Below, in pieces: positions 1-7,901 of a stretch of 14,637 bases of DNA. The notes below the pieces were generated by a model, which did not search any database, had not been told where the DNA came from, and saw nothing but the letters and a program-made list of their open reading frames with translations. This DNA is from Frondihabitans sp. (GTDB taxonomy: Bacteria > Actinomycetota > Actinomycetes > Actinomycetales > Microbacteriaceae), in assembly GCA_025464735.1 (NCBI GenBank), contig JAODMX010000481.1:1-14637 (forward strand), given 5' to 3'. Made by a program: the position numbers and the translations under genes. Numbering within the stretch: position 1 is the first letter of the stretch; the number at the start of each line of letters is the position of its first letter.

Positions 1-60
1 ACCATACAGGGCCAGGAGCTCGGCGTCGGTCAGACCCTCAGCGTCGGCTCCGGTGCGAGG
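1..60 (-). other. Possible fragment of an unrelated minus-strand gene
   Basis: Read on the minus strand from base 60 to base 1, one frame is open and gives a protein-like stretch ending LTDAELLALYG at the window edge. It has balanced composition, unlike the Arg/Pro-rich shadow frames nearby. No start codon is visible, and the frame becomes unlike protein once it enters the nucleoside hydrolase side. The segment therefore seems to come from a different gene joined at about base 60. A LTDAELxALY stretch occurs near the start of some RibD-C type pyrimidine reductases, but 20 residues are too few for a family call. It could also be chance. Confidence 0.25.
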
Positions 61-994
61 CCCCGGGCACGACGACATGCTCGCGATCCTTCTGGCGGCA
101 AAGCATCTCGACGTCGTGGCCATCACGACCGTCCACGGCAACCAGTCCCTGGCCAAGGTGACGTCCAACACGCTCAAGATCGTCGAACTCGGCAGCCTTC
201 AGCACATCCCTGTCAGCAGAGGCCTCGCGAAGCCGCTTCTGGGAGAGGCCGTCCACGCCCCCGAGGTTCACGGCGAATCCGGCCTCGACGGTGTCGACCT
301 GCCGGAAGCGTCGGTCGAGACAACCGAGCTCGACGCCGTCCAGACGATCATCGAGATGAGCCACCGCTACGACGACCTCGTCCTCGTCCCGACCGGGCCG
401 CTGACGAACATCGCCGCCGCCCTCACCGTCGACCCGACCCTGGCCGAGCGGGTCACCGAAATCTCCCTCATGGGTGGTTCCCTCACGTTCGGCAACTCCA
501 CTCCGGCGGCCGAGTTCAACATCTGGGTGGACCCCGAGGCGGCCGATATCGTCTTCACCAGCGGCATCCCCATCCAGATGTTCGGGCTCAACGTGACCCG
601 GCAGGCGTCGGCGACGCCGGAGAGGATCCAGAGCATCCGGGAGCAGGGCGGCGCGGTCGCCGGAACGGTCGCCGACCTGCTCGACTTCTACCAGCAGAGC
701 CTCTTCCGGGTCTACGGGCTCGAGGGAGCATCCCTCCACGACCCCCTGGCAGTGGCGACGCTGATTCGGCCCGAACTGTTCGAGATGCGGCCGATGCACG
801 TGGGCATCGAACTGAACGGCACCCGGACCCGGGGAATGACGGTCTGCGACTACCGCCACACCGGCCAGGCGACGACGTTGAACGGGCAGTCGGCCGTCCG
901 GAACGGCAGCGCCGCCAACGCGCGCGTCGCCGTCGGCATCGACGTCGACGGCTTCTTCGCGCTCCTCTCCGAGACGCTGGGACTCTACGCGTGA
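53..994 (+). CDS. Nucleoside hydrolase (IunH family), N-terminally truncated
   Basis: Family members are cytosolic hydrolases that split the N-glycosidic bond of ribonucleosides to a free base plus ribose, using a Ca2+ held by aspartates. Visible family motifs are PGHDD (residues 4-8), ITTVHGN (24-30), GPLTNIAAAL (115-124), MGG (140-142), FNIWVDPEAA (155-164) and the late active-site LHDPLAVA with His229-Asp230. The family normally starts with a strand ending in DxDPGxDD; the Asp just before Pro is the catalytic base. Here the first GTG in frame gives RGPGHDD, so that Asp is Gly (GGC) and the preceding strand and first Asp are missing. Upstream sequence in this frame is Ser/Arg/Pro-rich and unlike the family. 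From codon 4 onward the reading frame is intact to the stop. As it stands the product should be inactive. It is either a real 5' truncation or an assembly edge. The AEC permease follows after 44 nt. Confidence 0.85.
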   Translation: MRGPGHDDMLAILLAAKHLDVVAITTVHGNQSLAKVTSNTLKIVELGSLQHIPVSRGLAKPLLGEAVHAPEVHGESGLDGVDLPEASVETTELDAVQTIIEMSHRYDDLVLVPTGPLTNIAAALTVDPTLAERVTEISLMGGSLTFGNSTPAAEFNIWVDPEAADIVFTSGIPIQMFGLNVTRQASATPERIQSIREQGGAVAGTVADLLDFYQQSLFRVYGLEGASLHDPLAVATLIRPELFEMRPMHVGIELNGTRTRGMTVCDYRHTGQATTLNGQSAVRNGSAANARVAVGIDVDGFFALLSETLGLYA

Positions 995-1038
995 TCGCGC
1001 TCAGGAGCGGAGCCCGATTCAGACCCGGGAGCTAGACC

Positions 1039-1959
1039 GTGCTGGGAGTGCTTCAAGGATTCGGGATCATCGGCGGCGTGATCCTCGCCGGCTATCTCGT
1101 CGGCCGGCTCGGCATCGTCGGCAGCTCTGGCCGGTGGGTCTGGAACCGTACCGTCTTCTTCGTCGCCCTGCCGTGTCTTCTCTTCAACCTGCTGGCCACC
1201 GCCGACAGGTCAGAATTGCTCTCGCCGATCGTCATCATCGGTGTCTGCGCCGCCCTCATCACCGCCGCCGTGGGCGTGACGATTGCCCGTCTCGTCTTCA
1301 AGCGGTCGCTCGGCGAACTCGTCATCGTCGCGCTCGGGAGCGCCTACGTCAACTCGAACAACATCGGCCTGCCGGTGGCGGTGTACGTGCTCGGGAGCGG
1401 TGCCGCGGTGGCTCCCATCATCCTGATGCAGCTGGTGTTCTTCACCCCTCCGGCCATGATTCTTCTCGAGCGGGCGGCCCTGGGTGACAACGTCGGGTTG
1501 GGGCGAACGATGCTGGCGGCGGTGAAGAATCCGCTCGTGGTCGCCTCGGTCGCCGGCACTGTGTTCTCGCTTCTGCAGGTGAGCATCCCCACGCCCGTTC
1601 TGGCTCCGGTGAAGCTCATCGGGGATGCCGCCGTTCCCCTCATGCTGATGAGTTTCGGGTTGTCCCTGAGCGGCGTGAAGATCCTGCAGCGGGGCTCAGG
1701 TCGCAAGGAGGTCGCGGTTGTCAGCCTTCTCAAGGCGGTGTTCATGCCGGCGGTCGCCTGGATCCTGGGCAGCCTCGTTTTCCATCTCGACGCCACGCTC
1801 CTTCACCAGACCGTTGTCATCTCCGCGCTGCCGGCCGCGCAGAACGTGGCCAACTACGCCGATCGGTTCGGCGTCGCCGTTCAGCGTGCGCGAGACATCG
1901 TTCTCGTCACGGCTCTGCTCGCGATTCCTGTGCTCCTTGTGGTGAGCGTTCTCAGCTGA
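1039..1959 (+). CDS. AEC (auxin efflux carrier) family permease
   Basis: A 306-residue integral membrane protein with about ten hydrophobic segments in two five-helix halves, as expected for the AEC/bile-acid-arsenite-riboflavin superfamily. Helix-breaking motifs typical of the family are visible: SNNIGLPVAVYVLG in the first half and SALPAAQNVANYADRFG in the second, each near the middle of its half. Bacterial AEC proteins are secondary carriers for organic anions such as malate or malonate; the substrate here cannot be read. The start is GTG at 1039, with GGGAG at 1027-1031 seven bases upstream. It lies 44 nt after the nucleoside hydrolase on the same strand with no visible terminator, so the two are probably co-transcribed. 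The stop is 25 bp from the convergent iclR stop. Length is normal for the family and no defects were seen. Confidence 0.88.
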   Translation: MLGVLQGFGIIGGVILAGYLVGRLGIVGSSGRWVWNRTVFFVALPCLLFNLLATADRSELLSPIVIIGVCAALITAAVGVTIARLVFKRSLGELVIVALGSAYVNSNNIGLPVAVYVLGSGAAVAPIILMQLVFFTPPAMILLERAALGDNVGLGRTMLAAVKNPLVVASVAGTVFSLLQVSIPTPVLAPVKLIGDAAVPLMLMSFGLSLSGVKILQRGSGRKEVAVVSLLKAVFMPAVAWILGSLVFHLDATLLHQTVVISALPAAQNVANYADRFGVAVQRARDIVLVTALLAIPVLLVVSVLS

Positions 1960-1984
1960 CGCGTTGCGCGTGGGTCTCGTTTCC

Positions 1985-2827
1985 TCAGCGGGAGCGGCCG
2001 CGCCGCCAGTCGCTCCGGGGCGGGGCCGCGCGGCTGGCGAGCAGGTCACCGAGCTCACGGGCGGCATCCACCAGTCGCGGCAGGTGTCGTTCGAGGTCGG
2101 CGCGGGGTCGCTCTGTGCCCTCGGCGTCGCGGTTCAGGCCGCCGATCGAGATCGAGCCGACCACCTGCGCACCGATGCGGACGGGGGCGGCCGCGGCGCG
2201 GGTGCGGGAGTCCCACTCGCCGAACGTGATGGCGTGTCCCCGTTCGGCCGCCGCGTCGAACAGCGCTTCGACGCGAGCTTCGTCGACCTCGGTGAGATCG
2301 GAGAACCGGCCGAGCGGTAGGTCATAGAGCAGGCGCCGTCGGTCGTCCGGGTCGATGAAGGCGAAGTACCCGCGTGCCGTCGCGCCGGCGTGCGCGGGGT
2401 ACAGCTCGCCGACCGGAGACTCCGACCGCATAGGCCCCTCGGCACCGACGACCGCCGCGACGCACCGCACGAAGCCCCCGTCGGGCACCGAGAACAGCGC
2501 CGTCAGCCCTGTGTCGTGCGCGAGCCGCGTGAGCACGTCCGATGAGATGCGTGCCAGGCCGCCGGTGCGCTCCCAGAGTGCGGACATCCGCCAGACAGCG
2601 GGGCCGAGCGAGTAGCGGCGACTCGACGGATCCGGCCACAGGAATCCTTCGGCGGCGAGGGTGGCAAGGATCCGCTGTGCCGACGATCTGGTCCAGCCGA
2701 ACGCGTCGGCGAGTTCGTAGACACCCCAGTCGGTGCGGGTGTCCGAGAACGACAGCAGGACGCGCATCGCTCGCGACACCGTCTGCAGCGGGGCCTTCGC
2801 CTCGGTCGGATTGTCGCTGGATCCCAT
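1985..2827 (-). CDS. IclR family transcriptional regulator
   Basis: A 280-residue cytosolic DNA-binding regulator. Residues about 14-75 form the IclR winged helix: AMRVLLSFSDTRTDWGVYELAD, then TRSSAQRILATLAAEGFLWPD as the recognition helix and wing. The remaining about 180 residues form the GAF-like effector domain, including AHAGATARGYFAF and the late RIGAQVVGSISIGG strand pair. IclR proteins bind small catabolic effectors and act as dimers or tetramers on palindromic sites. The gene is divergent from the flavin monooxygenase/dipeptidase pair across a 143-bp gap and most likely controls that pair and itself; this is inference from position. The ATG at 2827 gives a normal IclR N-terminus. The GAGG before it is too close to be a good ribosome binding site, so initiation may be weak or leaderless. 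The C-terminal tail (last about 15 residues) is Arg/Ser/Pro-rich and unconserved-looking. Confidence 0.92.
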   Translation of the reverse strand: MGSSDNPTEAKAPLQTVSRAMRVLLSFSDTRTDWGVYELADAFGWTRSSAQRILATLAAEGFLWPDPSSRRYSLGPAVWRMSALWERTGGLARISSDVLTRLAHDTGLTALFSVPDGGFVRCVAAVVGAEGPMRSESPVGELYPAHAGATARGYFAFIDPDDRRRLLYDLPLGRFSDLTEVDEARVEALFDAAAERGHAITFGEWDSRTRAAAAPVRIGAQVVGSISIGGLNRDAEGTERPRADLERHLPRLVDAARELGDLLASRAAPPRSDWRRGRSR

Positions 2828-2836
2828 GCCTCAAAG

Positions 2837-2878
2837 CTATCGGGCCACCGTCGACATGAGAACGTAACGTCCAGATAG
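2837..2878. promoter_or_regulatory. Inverted repeat, candidate IclR operator
   Basis: CTATCGGG (2837-2844) and CCAGATAG (2871-2878) are inverted copies matching at 7 of 8 positions, with centres 34 bp apart, in the divergent iclR/monooxygenase gap. The right arm overlaps the -10 of the candidate plus-strand promoter and the left arm lies just upstream of the iclR start. Between them, 2862-2870 reads ACGT-A-ACGT, a short palindrome. A tetrameric IclR protein bridging two half-sites would fit, but no binding motif is established for this protein. Confidence 0.4.
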
Positions 2879-2879
2879 T
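2851..2879 (+). promoter_or_regulatory. Candidate sigma70-type promoter for the monooxygenase-dipeptidase pair
   Basis: TCGACA (2851-2856; 5 of 6 to TTGACA), a 17-bp spacer, then GATAGT (2874-2879; 4 of 6 to TATAAT). This places transcription start near 2886 and leaves a leader of about 85 nt before the ATG at 2971. It is the best-spaced promoter-like pair in the divergent gap. The overlap with the inverted repeat suggests repression by blocking polymerase. This is a pattern match only. Confidence 0.5.
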
Positions 2880-2970
2880 GGGATTCACTCGCGCGGCACG
2901 TCGTCGCCCGGTTCACTGGAACGAGGTCGTCCGCTCGAGACGGTCACGCATGCAGCAATCGAGGAGATCC

Positions 2971-4272
2971 ATGTTCCGACTGGGGTGGTTCGTCAACTAC
3001 GGGTTCGGCCAGTACGGCTGGAACGGCCGCTGGTCCGGCAACGTCGCTCAGGACGTCGCCAACCCCGACCTCTTCATGGCCGGCGCGGAGGCGCTGGAAA
3101 ACGGCGGGTTCGACTACATGATGCTCGAGGACGCCTCGGTGCTTCCCGACATCTACCAGGGCTCGTTCGCGCACTCGGTGAAGCGGGGAACGATCCGGCA
3201 GGATCCGATGCCCCTCGTGCCGCTCCTGGCACGCGCCACGAAACACATCGGGATCGTCGCCACGATGGCAACGACGTTCTACCCGCCGTTCATGGCCGCT
3301 CGCCTGATCAACACGCTCGACCACCTCACCGAGGGGCGCTTCGGCGCGAACCTCGTCACGGCCAGCCCGCACGCGGCCGCCCAGAACTTCGGCTACGAGA
3401 AACACTTCGAGCACGATCTGCGGTACCGGATGGCGGGCGAATGGATCCAGGCGGTGCGGGCCCTCTGGAACACCTGGGACGAAGACGCGGTGATCTACGA
3501 CGAGGAACGCGGCATGTTCGCGGACCCCGACAAGGTGCACTACGCGAACTTCGAGGGCGAGTTCTACAAGACCCGCGGCCCGCTCAACGCCGTGCCGAGC
3601 CCGCAGTACCACCCCGTCATCTGCCAGGCCGGGGGTTCGGGACCCGGCCGCGAGTTCGCCGCGGCCAACGCCGACACCATCATCGCCGCGGCGCCCGGTA
3701 TCGACGGCATGCGCGACTACCGCGACGACATCACCCGCCTCGCCGTGAAGAACGGTCGCCAAGGATCCGACGTGAAGCTTCTGCACCTCATCGAGCCGGT
3801 CCTCGCCGACACTGTCGACGAGGCTAAGGAGCACAAGCGCGCGAAGGACGCGGCCGCGGCTGCAGACCTCGACGGCAAGCTCGCCGGGCTGAGCTACACC
3901 TCCGGCATCGACATGTCGCAGTTCGATCTGGACGAGCCGCTCCCCGAGCTGGAGGACAAGGTCAACGGGCACCAGTCGTCGTATGCCGTCGTCGCGAAGA
4001 TGGCGCGGACTGGGAAAACGTTCCGCGAGATTCTGGAGGCCCGTACCGGTCAGCAGACCGTCGAGCTCGTCGGCACGCCCGAGTCGGTGGCCGACCGGAT
4101 GGTGGAGGTCATGGACGAGGTCGGAGGCGACGGCTACCTGGTGGTGCTGCCCTTCACCCGCCGGAACATCGCCGACGTCACGGACGGCCTCGCCCCCGCG
4201 CTGCGTCGGCGCGGCGCCATCCGCGACGGCTACGCGCACAAGACCTTCAAAGAGAACCTGCAGAGCTTTTGA
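2971..4272 (+). CDS. NtaA/SnaA/DmoA-type FMN-dependent monooxygenase (luciferase-like)
   Basis: A 433-residue flavin monooxygenase of the bacterial luciferase-like (LLM) superfamily. It is predicted to be a cytosolic TIM barrel that uses reduced FMN and O2, normally supplied by a separate flavin reductase; none is encoded in this window. Family features in order are the N-terminal [66 protein letters not shown] with the following [28 protein letters not shown], and [21 protein letters not shown]. Relatives act on nitrilotriacetate, EDTA, dimethyl sulfide, dibenzothiophene sulfone and pristinamycin precursors, so the substrate is open. The ATG at 2971 is preferred: GAGGAG lies at 2961-2966 and the family sequence begins there. 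An in-frame ATG at 2950 and a farther upstream start would add only Arg-rich residues. Its stop overlaps the TTG start of the dipeptidase by 4 nt. It is divergent from iclR. Confidence 0.9.
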   Translation: MFRLGWFVNYGFGQYGWNGRWSGNVAQDVANPDLFMAGAEALENGGFDYMMLEDASVLPDIYQGSFAHSVKRGTIRQDPMPLVPLLARATKHIGIVATMATTFYPPFMAARLINTLDHLTEGRFGANLVTASPHAAAQNFGYEKHFEHDLRYRMAGEWIQAVRALWNTWDEDAVIYDEERGMFADPDKVHYANFEGEFYKTRGPLNAVPSPQYHPVICQAGGSGPGREFAAANADTIIAAAPGIDGMRDYRDDITRLAVKNGRQGSDVKLLHLIEPVLADTVDEAKEHKRAKDAAAAADLDGKLAGLSYTSGIDMSQFDLDEPLPELEDKVNGHQSSYAVVAKMARTGKTFREILEARTGQQTVELVGTPESVADRMVEVMDEVGGDGYLVVLPFTRRNIADVTDGLAPALRRRGAIRDGYAHKTFKENLQSF

Positions 4273-5276
4273 GCACCACGCCCTCGCCTGAGGCCATCGT
4301 GTCGGCGCTGCCGGTGTTCGACGGCCATAACGACCTGCCGTGGGCTCTGCGCGAAGGCTTCCAGTCGGATCCGGCGTCCGCCGATTTGGCCGCGGGCGAG
4401 CCGACGCTGCACACGGACATTCCGCGGTTACGAGCGGGCGGCATGACGGCGCAGTTCTGGTCGGTCTATGTGCCTTCGTCGCTTTCGCCGGCGGACGCGG
4501 TCGTGGCCACCCTCGAGGAGATCGACGTCGTGCATCGGCTCGTCGAGACGTACCCGGAGGTGTTCCAGCTCGCCACGACGGCGACCGACGTTCGGGCAGC
4601 CCGGGCCGCCGGCCTCCTCGCCTCGCTCCTCGGTATGGAGGGAGGTCACTCGATCGACTCCTCGCTCGGAGTGCTGCGCGCGATGCGCCGAGCGGGTGTC
4701 GCGTACCTGACACTGACGCACAACGACAACACGCCGTGGGCGGCGTCGGCCACCGGGGACCCGGTCGACTTCGGCCTCACTCCCTTCGGTGAGGAGGTGG
4801 TGCGCGAGATGAACCGGATCGGCATGCTCGTCGACCTCTCGCACGTGGCGCCGCAGACCATGCACGACGCGCTCGACGTGTCGACGGCTCCGGTGATCTT
4901 CTCGCACTCGTCCTGTCGCGCTGTCACCGACCACGTGCGCAATGTGCCCGACGACGTCCTCTCCCGGCTGTCGGGGAACGGTGGTGTCGTCATGCTGACA
5001 TTCGTGCCCGCGTTCGTGAGCCGCACGGCCGATGGCCACGCCACGCTCGACGACGTCGTGGCCCACGTCGAACACGCGCGCGAGGTGGCCGGGGTGGACC
5101 ACATCGGCCTCGGCGGCGACTTCGACGGCACCGACTCGATGCCCGAGGGGCTCCCCGACGTGTCCGCGTATCCGGCGCTCTTCGCCGTGCTCGCCGCGCG
5201 GGGCTGGTCGCGGGGCGAGCTGCTCAAGCTCGCGTTCGAGAACACGCTGCGCGTGCTGGAGGCCGTCGCGCCGTAG
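4269..5276 (+). CDS. Membrane dipeptidase family (peptidase M19, renal dipeptidase-like)
   Basis: A 335-residue dinuclear-zinc hydrolase of the amidohydrolase fold; family members split dipeptides, often with a D- or dehydro residue at the C-terminal position. All expected metal ligands are present, at positions close to those known for human renal dipeptidase: His20 and Asp22 (DGHND), bridging Glu124 (GMEGGH), His192 (LSH), His213 (SHSS) and Asp284 (GGDFDG). No signal peptide or anchor is visible, so it should be cytosolic. The TTG at 4269 overlaps the monooxygenase stop (TTGA) and implies translational coupling. A GTG at 4299 with TGAGG at 4289-4293 is a reasonable alternative start that keeps all ligands. 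The pairing with a flavin monooxygenase suggests a product with a peptide or amide bond, possibly an N-acyl amino acid or cyclic-dipeptide derivative; this is inference. Only 15 bp separate its stop from the convergent pucR stop. Confidence 0.92.
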   Translation: MSTTPSPEAIVSALPVFDGHNDLPWALREGFQSDPASADLAAGEPTLHTDIPRLRAGGMTAQFWSVYVPSSLSPADAVVATLEEIDVVHRLVETYPEVFQLATTATDVRAARAAGLLASLLGMEGGHSIDSSLGVLRAMRRAGVAYLTLTHNDNTPWAASATGDPVDFGLTPFGEEVVREMNRIGMLVDLSHVAPQTMHDALDVSTAPVIFSHSSCRAVTDHVRNVPDDVLSRLSGNGGVVMLTFVPAFVSRTADGHATLDDVVAHVEHAREVAGVDHIGLGGDFDGTDSMPEGLPDVSAYPALFAVLAARGWSRGELLKLAFENTLRVLEAVAP

Positions 5277-5291
5277 CGGGGTGCGCGCGGC

Positions 5292-6830
5292 TCAGTCGCC
5301 GGCGGCCATCACCGTGCGGCACGCGAGGTGCAGTGCCAGCCGTGTCTCGGCGTCGCCGAGGTCGACCTGGAGGATCCGCTGGATCCTCTGCACCCGCTCC
5401 GTCACGGTGTTGCGATGGACCGCCAGGATCGACGCGGTCTCGGCCACGGACGACTCCGAGTCGAGGTAGGTCGCGAGCGTGAGCAGGAGGTCGCCCGTCG
5501 TCTGGCGCCTCAGCGGCGCGAGCAGTTCAAGGGCGGCCGGCTGGAAGGTGTCGGTCTGGGTCCACGCGAGCAGCAGTTGCGCGAGACCCAGGCGGTCGAC
5601 GTGCAGGAAGTGCCCGGACTGCGGACGCGAGGCCGCGAGTCGGGCGGCGTCCGACGCTTCGGTGAGGGAGCGCGCGATCCCGGTCGGGCCGTGGTGCACG
5701 CGGCCGATGCCGACCGCCGTCGGGAGGTCGGCGTCCCAGCGCTGCTGTGCGCGGCGCACTGCTCGTGCTGCGTCGCCGGTCGCCGTGACGTCCGGCTCGA
5801 AGTCGGAGGAGACCCACGCGGCCCAGCCGTCGCCCTGCTCCACCACCGCCACGTCGAGGCCCTCGGCAGCGAGAGCCTCGATCAGCTCGTACCGTCTCCC
5901 CACGATGTCGACGTCGTGGCGCGACACGATGCGGATTCCCATGTGCCAGCCTTCGACGCGCCAGCCGAGTTCGAGTGCGCGGCGGAGGAGGCCGGCGCCC
6001 GGGGAGTCCCCGGCCTCGAGGAGCTCGCCGAGCAGGGCGATCCGCCAGCGCGCCTCACGCTCGTCGACCACCCGGAGCAGCGAGAGCCGGTGCGCGACGG
6101 CAAGGGCCACCGCGGGCAGCGAGGCGGCGACCGCGTCGAGTTCGGTGGGGATGGATCCCGGCACCTCGACCACGAGCCAGCTCGGCACCACGAGCCCGGA
6201 CTCCACCGGGGCCGTCACGAGCGAACCGCCCCGAGAGCCCGGACGGACGTCGACATGACCGGCGAGGCCTCCCGCCACGGCCGATAGCGTCTGCTCGGCG
6301 AGCACCGCACCGTCGGGAGCAAGGATCCGCCCCGCTCCGTCCACCAGTACGACGGAGCGCCCGAGGCTTCGGGCGGCAGCGTCGAGCACGTTCGCCGGAT
6401 CCGAGCCGGCAGCCGACACCGCGCCGATCGCGTCGAGAGCGGCCCTCGACGTCACGGCGCGGCCGCCGCTGATCCGGTCGTGCAGGGCGATCGAGGTCTT
6501 CCACGGGTCGTCGCACACCAGCATGACGAGGCCGAGTCGTTCGGCGAGGAGAGTCGTTGCCCGGTCGATCGCGACCTCCCGGTCGAGGATCACGACAGAG
6601 ACGCCCACGTCCGCGAAGCGTCTGAGGCGCGCGTCGAAGCGCCAGGTGGTGCGAGTTGCCCGGTCGAGGACGACCATGATGTCGACTCCGGCGATCACGA
6701 CGTCCTCGTCCGGCGACTCCATCCGCACCCCGAGCAGGGTCGAGACCGAGGGATCCGACGACCCGGCGACGCGCTCCACGTCACCCAGCGACCCGTGGTC
6801 GAGAAGAGCTGCGAGGGAGTGGCTTCTCAT
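5292..6830 (-). CDS. PucR family transcriptional regulator (last gene of the ureide operon)
   Basis: A 512-residue regulator of the PucR/CdaR type. The N-terminal about 130 residues look like the PucR domain (LLGVRMES, then DIMVVLDR, VSVVILDREVA and LGLVMLVCDDPW). The middle holds a GAF-like and a GGDEF-like effector region. The C-terminal about 60 residues are the HTH_30 domain: LLLTLATYLDSESSVAETAS followed by LAVHRNTVTERVQRIQRIL and the conserved closing RLALHLACR. B. subtilis PucR activates purine and allantoin catabolism, which fits the permease and ring-processing genes upstream. The start is ATG 6830-6828, overlapping the upstream DUF917 stop as ATGA; an upstream in-frame start would add a long Arg/Pro-rich segment lying inside that gene. 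Being the final cistron, it is made in proportion to the enzymes and could give feedback control of its own operon. Its operator is unknown. Confidence 0.92.
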   Translation of the reverse strand: MRSHSLAALLDHGSLGDVERVAGSSDPSVSTLLGVRMESPDEDVVIAGVDIMVVLDRATRTTWRFDARLRRFADVGVSVVILDREVAIDRATTLLAERLGLVMLVCDDPWKTSIALHDRISGGRAVTSRAALDAIGAVSAAGSDPANVLDAAARSLGRSVVLVDGAGRILAPDGAVLAEQTLSAVAGGLAGHVDVRPGSRGGSLVTAPVESGLVVPSWLVVEVPGSIPTELDAVAASLPAVALAVAHRLSLLRVVDEREARWRIALLGELLEAGDSPGAGLLRRALELGWRVEGWHMGIRIVSRHDVDIVGRRYELIEALAAEGLDVAVVEQGDGWAAWVSSDFEPDVTATGDAARAVRRAQQRWDADLPTAVGIGRVHHGPTGIARSLTEASDAARLAASRPQSGHFLHVDRLGLAQLLLAWTQTDTFQPAALELLAPLRRQTTGDLLLTLATYLDSESSVAETASILAVHRNTVTERVQRIQRILQVDLGDAETRLALHLACRTVMAAGD

Positions 6831-7897
6831 CGGACGGCCGCCGGGTAGTCGTCGAAGCCGAAGGCCTGTGGGGACACGCTGGCACGCCGTTCCGGTGTGG
6901 CGGTCCACCACGTGGGTGCGGCCAGCTCCACGACGGCGACCTCGATCCCGGTGTGGACGTCATCGACGGCGAGGACGGACGCCCCGGGCACGCCGAGCAC
7001 GGCGATGATGTCGGGCGCCGTGGTGACGGCGACCCCGTCGACGAGGGCGATGACGAATTCGTTCTCCGCTTCGAGGCGGATCACGGCTCCCGTCGATTCG
7101 TCGAGGATCGAGACCGTGGTCACGTCGAAGCCGCCCGAGCGGGGTGAGGTGACAAGATCGACCACGCGTCCGGATCCGATGAGTCGTCCGTCGACGGCGT
7201 CGGAGAGTTCGCGTGCGGTCGCGTTGCGCGGCGCACTGCGCAGCCCGCGGCCCAGTTTCAGCGCTCGGTCGGCCGTGCCGGGAATGGCCGTCTCCGCGAG
7301 ATCGGCGACCCGTTGCGGGGCGAGTGCGAGCGCTCCCCAGCCGGACGTCTTCGAGATGATGAGGCGAAGCAGCGACTCGACCTCGGTCGGACTGATGCCG
7401 TCGAGAAGGACGGTCTGGCCGCCGGGCTCCGTGACCACGCAGGGTGCGATCGAGCGACCCGATGCGGTGAGACTCGACTGGTCGAGCCTCGGCAGGGCCC
7501 GTCCGGTCAGGTCCGCATCGAGGAGCGGGAGGCCGACGAGTGAGGCGGTCGCGATCGGCGAGAGCCCATTGAGGCCTGCCATCTCGAGGGTCATCAGGGC
7601 GGCGGGTGCGCGTCCGGTCCAGCGGGTGAGGGCATCGACCGCCTCGGCGAGCTCCGTCCCAGAAGGCAGCTTCTCGCGGAGCACGGCGGTGGAACCGATG
7701 TAGCCGACCGGCACGACCAGATCGTCCGGCTGGAGTTCGTCGAGACTGACCCAGGTGACCGGTGAGAGGGCCAGCTGTCTGGCCGTGGCCCTGGCGAGGA
7801 GGCGCGGGTCGCCGCCGCCGCCGGAGCCGAGGAGCAGGAGGCCCTCGACGAGGTCTCGCAGATCGTCGACCAGCAGCTCCCGGCTCACAGGCGTCAC
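6827..7897 (-). CDS. DUF917 (S-Me-THD-type) protein, second, diverged copy
   Basis: A 356-residue cytosolic protein of family DUF917, split in Pfam into S-Me-THD N- and C-terminal domains after an S-methyl thiohydantoin desulfurase. The N-terminal Gly-rich turn GSGGGGDP (24-31) is intact. The TLEMAGLNGLSPI and GLPLLDADLTGRALP segments align with the EVGGANSTIPM and GLPLVDGDGMGRAFP of the neighbouring copy, but with several substitutions. The central NYAMTGAQ segment of the first copy is not preserved. The second half (ARELSDAVDGRLIGSGRVVDL to the TAPDIIAVL segment) follows the family C-terminal domain. The start is GTG 7897-7895, 4 nt after the preceding stop, with no clear ribosome binding site, so translation is likely coupled. 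The stop overlaps the pucR ATG. It may pair with the first copy as a heteromer or have another substrate; both are inference. Confidence 0.87.
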   Translation of the reverse strand: MTPVSRELLVDDLRDLVEGLLLLGSGGGGDPRLLARATARQLALSPVTWVSLDELQPDDLVVPVGYIGSTAVLREKLPSGTELAEAVDALTRWTGRAPAALMTLEMAGLNGLSPIATASLVGLPLLDADLTGRALPRLDQSSLTASGRSIAPCVVTEPGGQTVLLDGISPTEVESLLRLIISKTSGWGALALAPQRVADLAETAIPGTADRALKLGRGLRSAPRNATARELSDAVDGRLIGSGRVVDLVTSPRSGGFDVTTVSILDESTGAVIRLEAENEFVIALVDGVAVTTAPDIIAVLGVPGASVLAVDDVHTGIEVAVVELAAPTWWTATPERRASVSPQAFGFDDYPAAVR

Positions 7898-7901
7898 GGT
7901 A

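Noticed and set aside
2971..4272. Idea that the FMN monooxygenase is RutA (uracil ring cleavage)
   Set aside because: It would suit the nucleobase theme, but the length and motifs ([27 protein letters not shown]) fit the NtaA/SnaA/DmoA group, and no other rut genes are present.
2944..4713. A 589-residue open frame on the minus strand
   Set aside because: It lies antisense to the monooxygenase and dipeptidase, whose family motifs are unmistakable. Its Arg/Gly/Val/Asp/His-rich composition is that of a GC-rich shadow frame.
5328..6287. A 319-residue open frame on the plus strand
   Set aside because: It is antisense to pucR, whose HTH_30 domain is clear, and has shadow-type composition.
7811..7820. 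GCC trinucleotide run, repeated near 8933-8945
   Set aside because: These encode the conserved GGGGDP turn in both DUF917 proteins and are explained by coding constraint.
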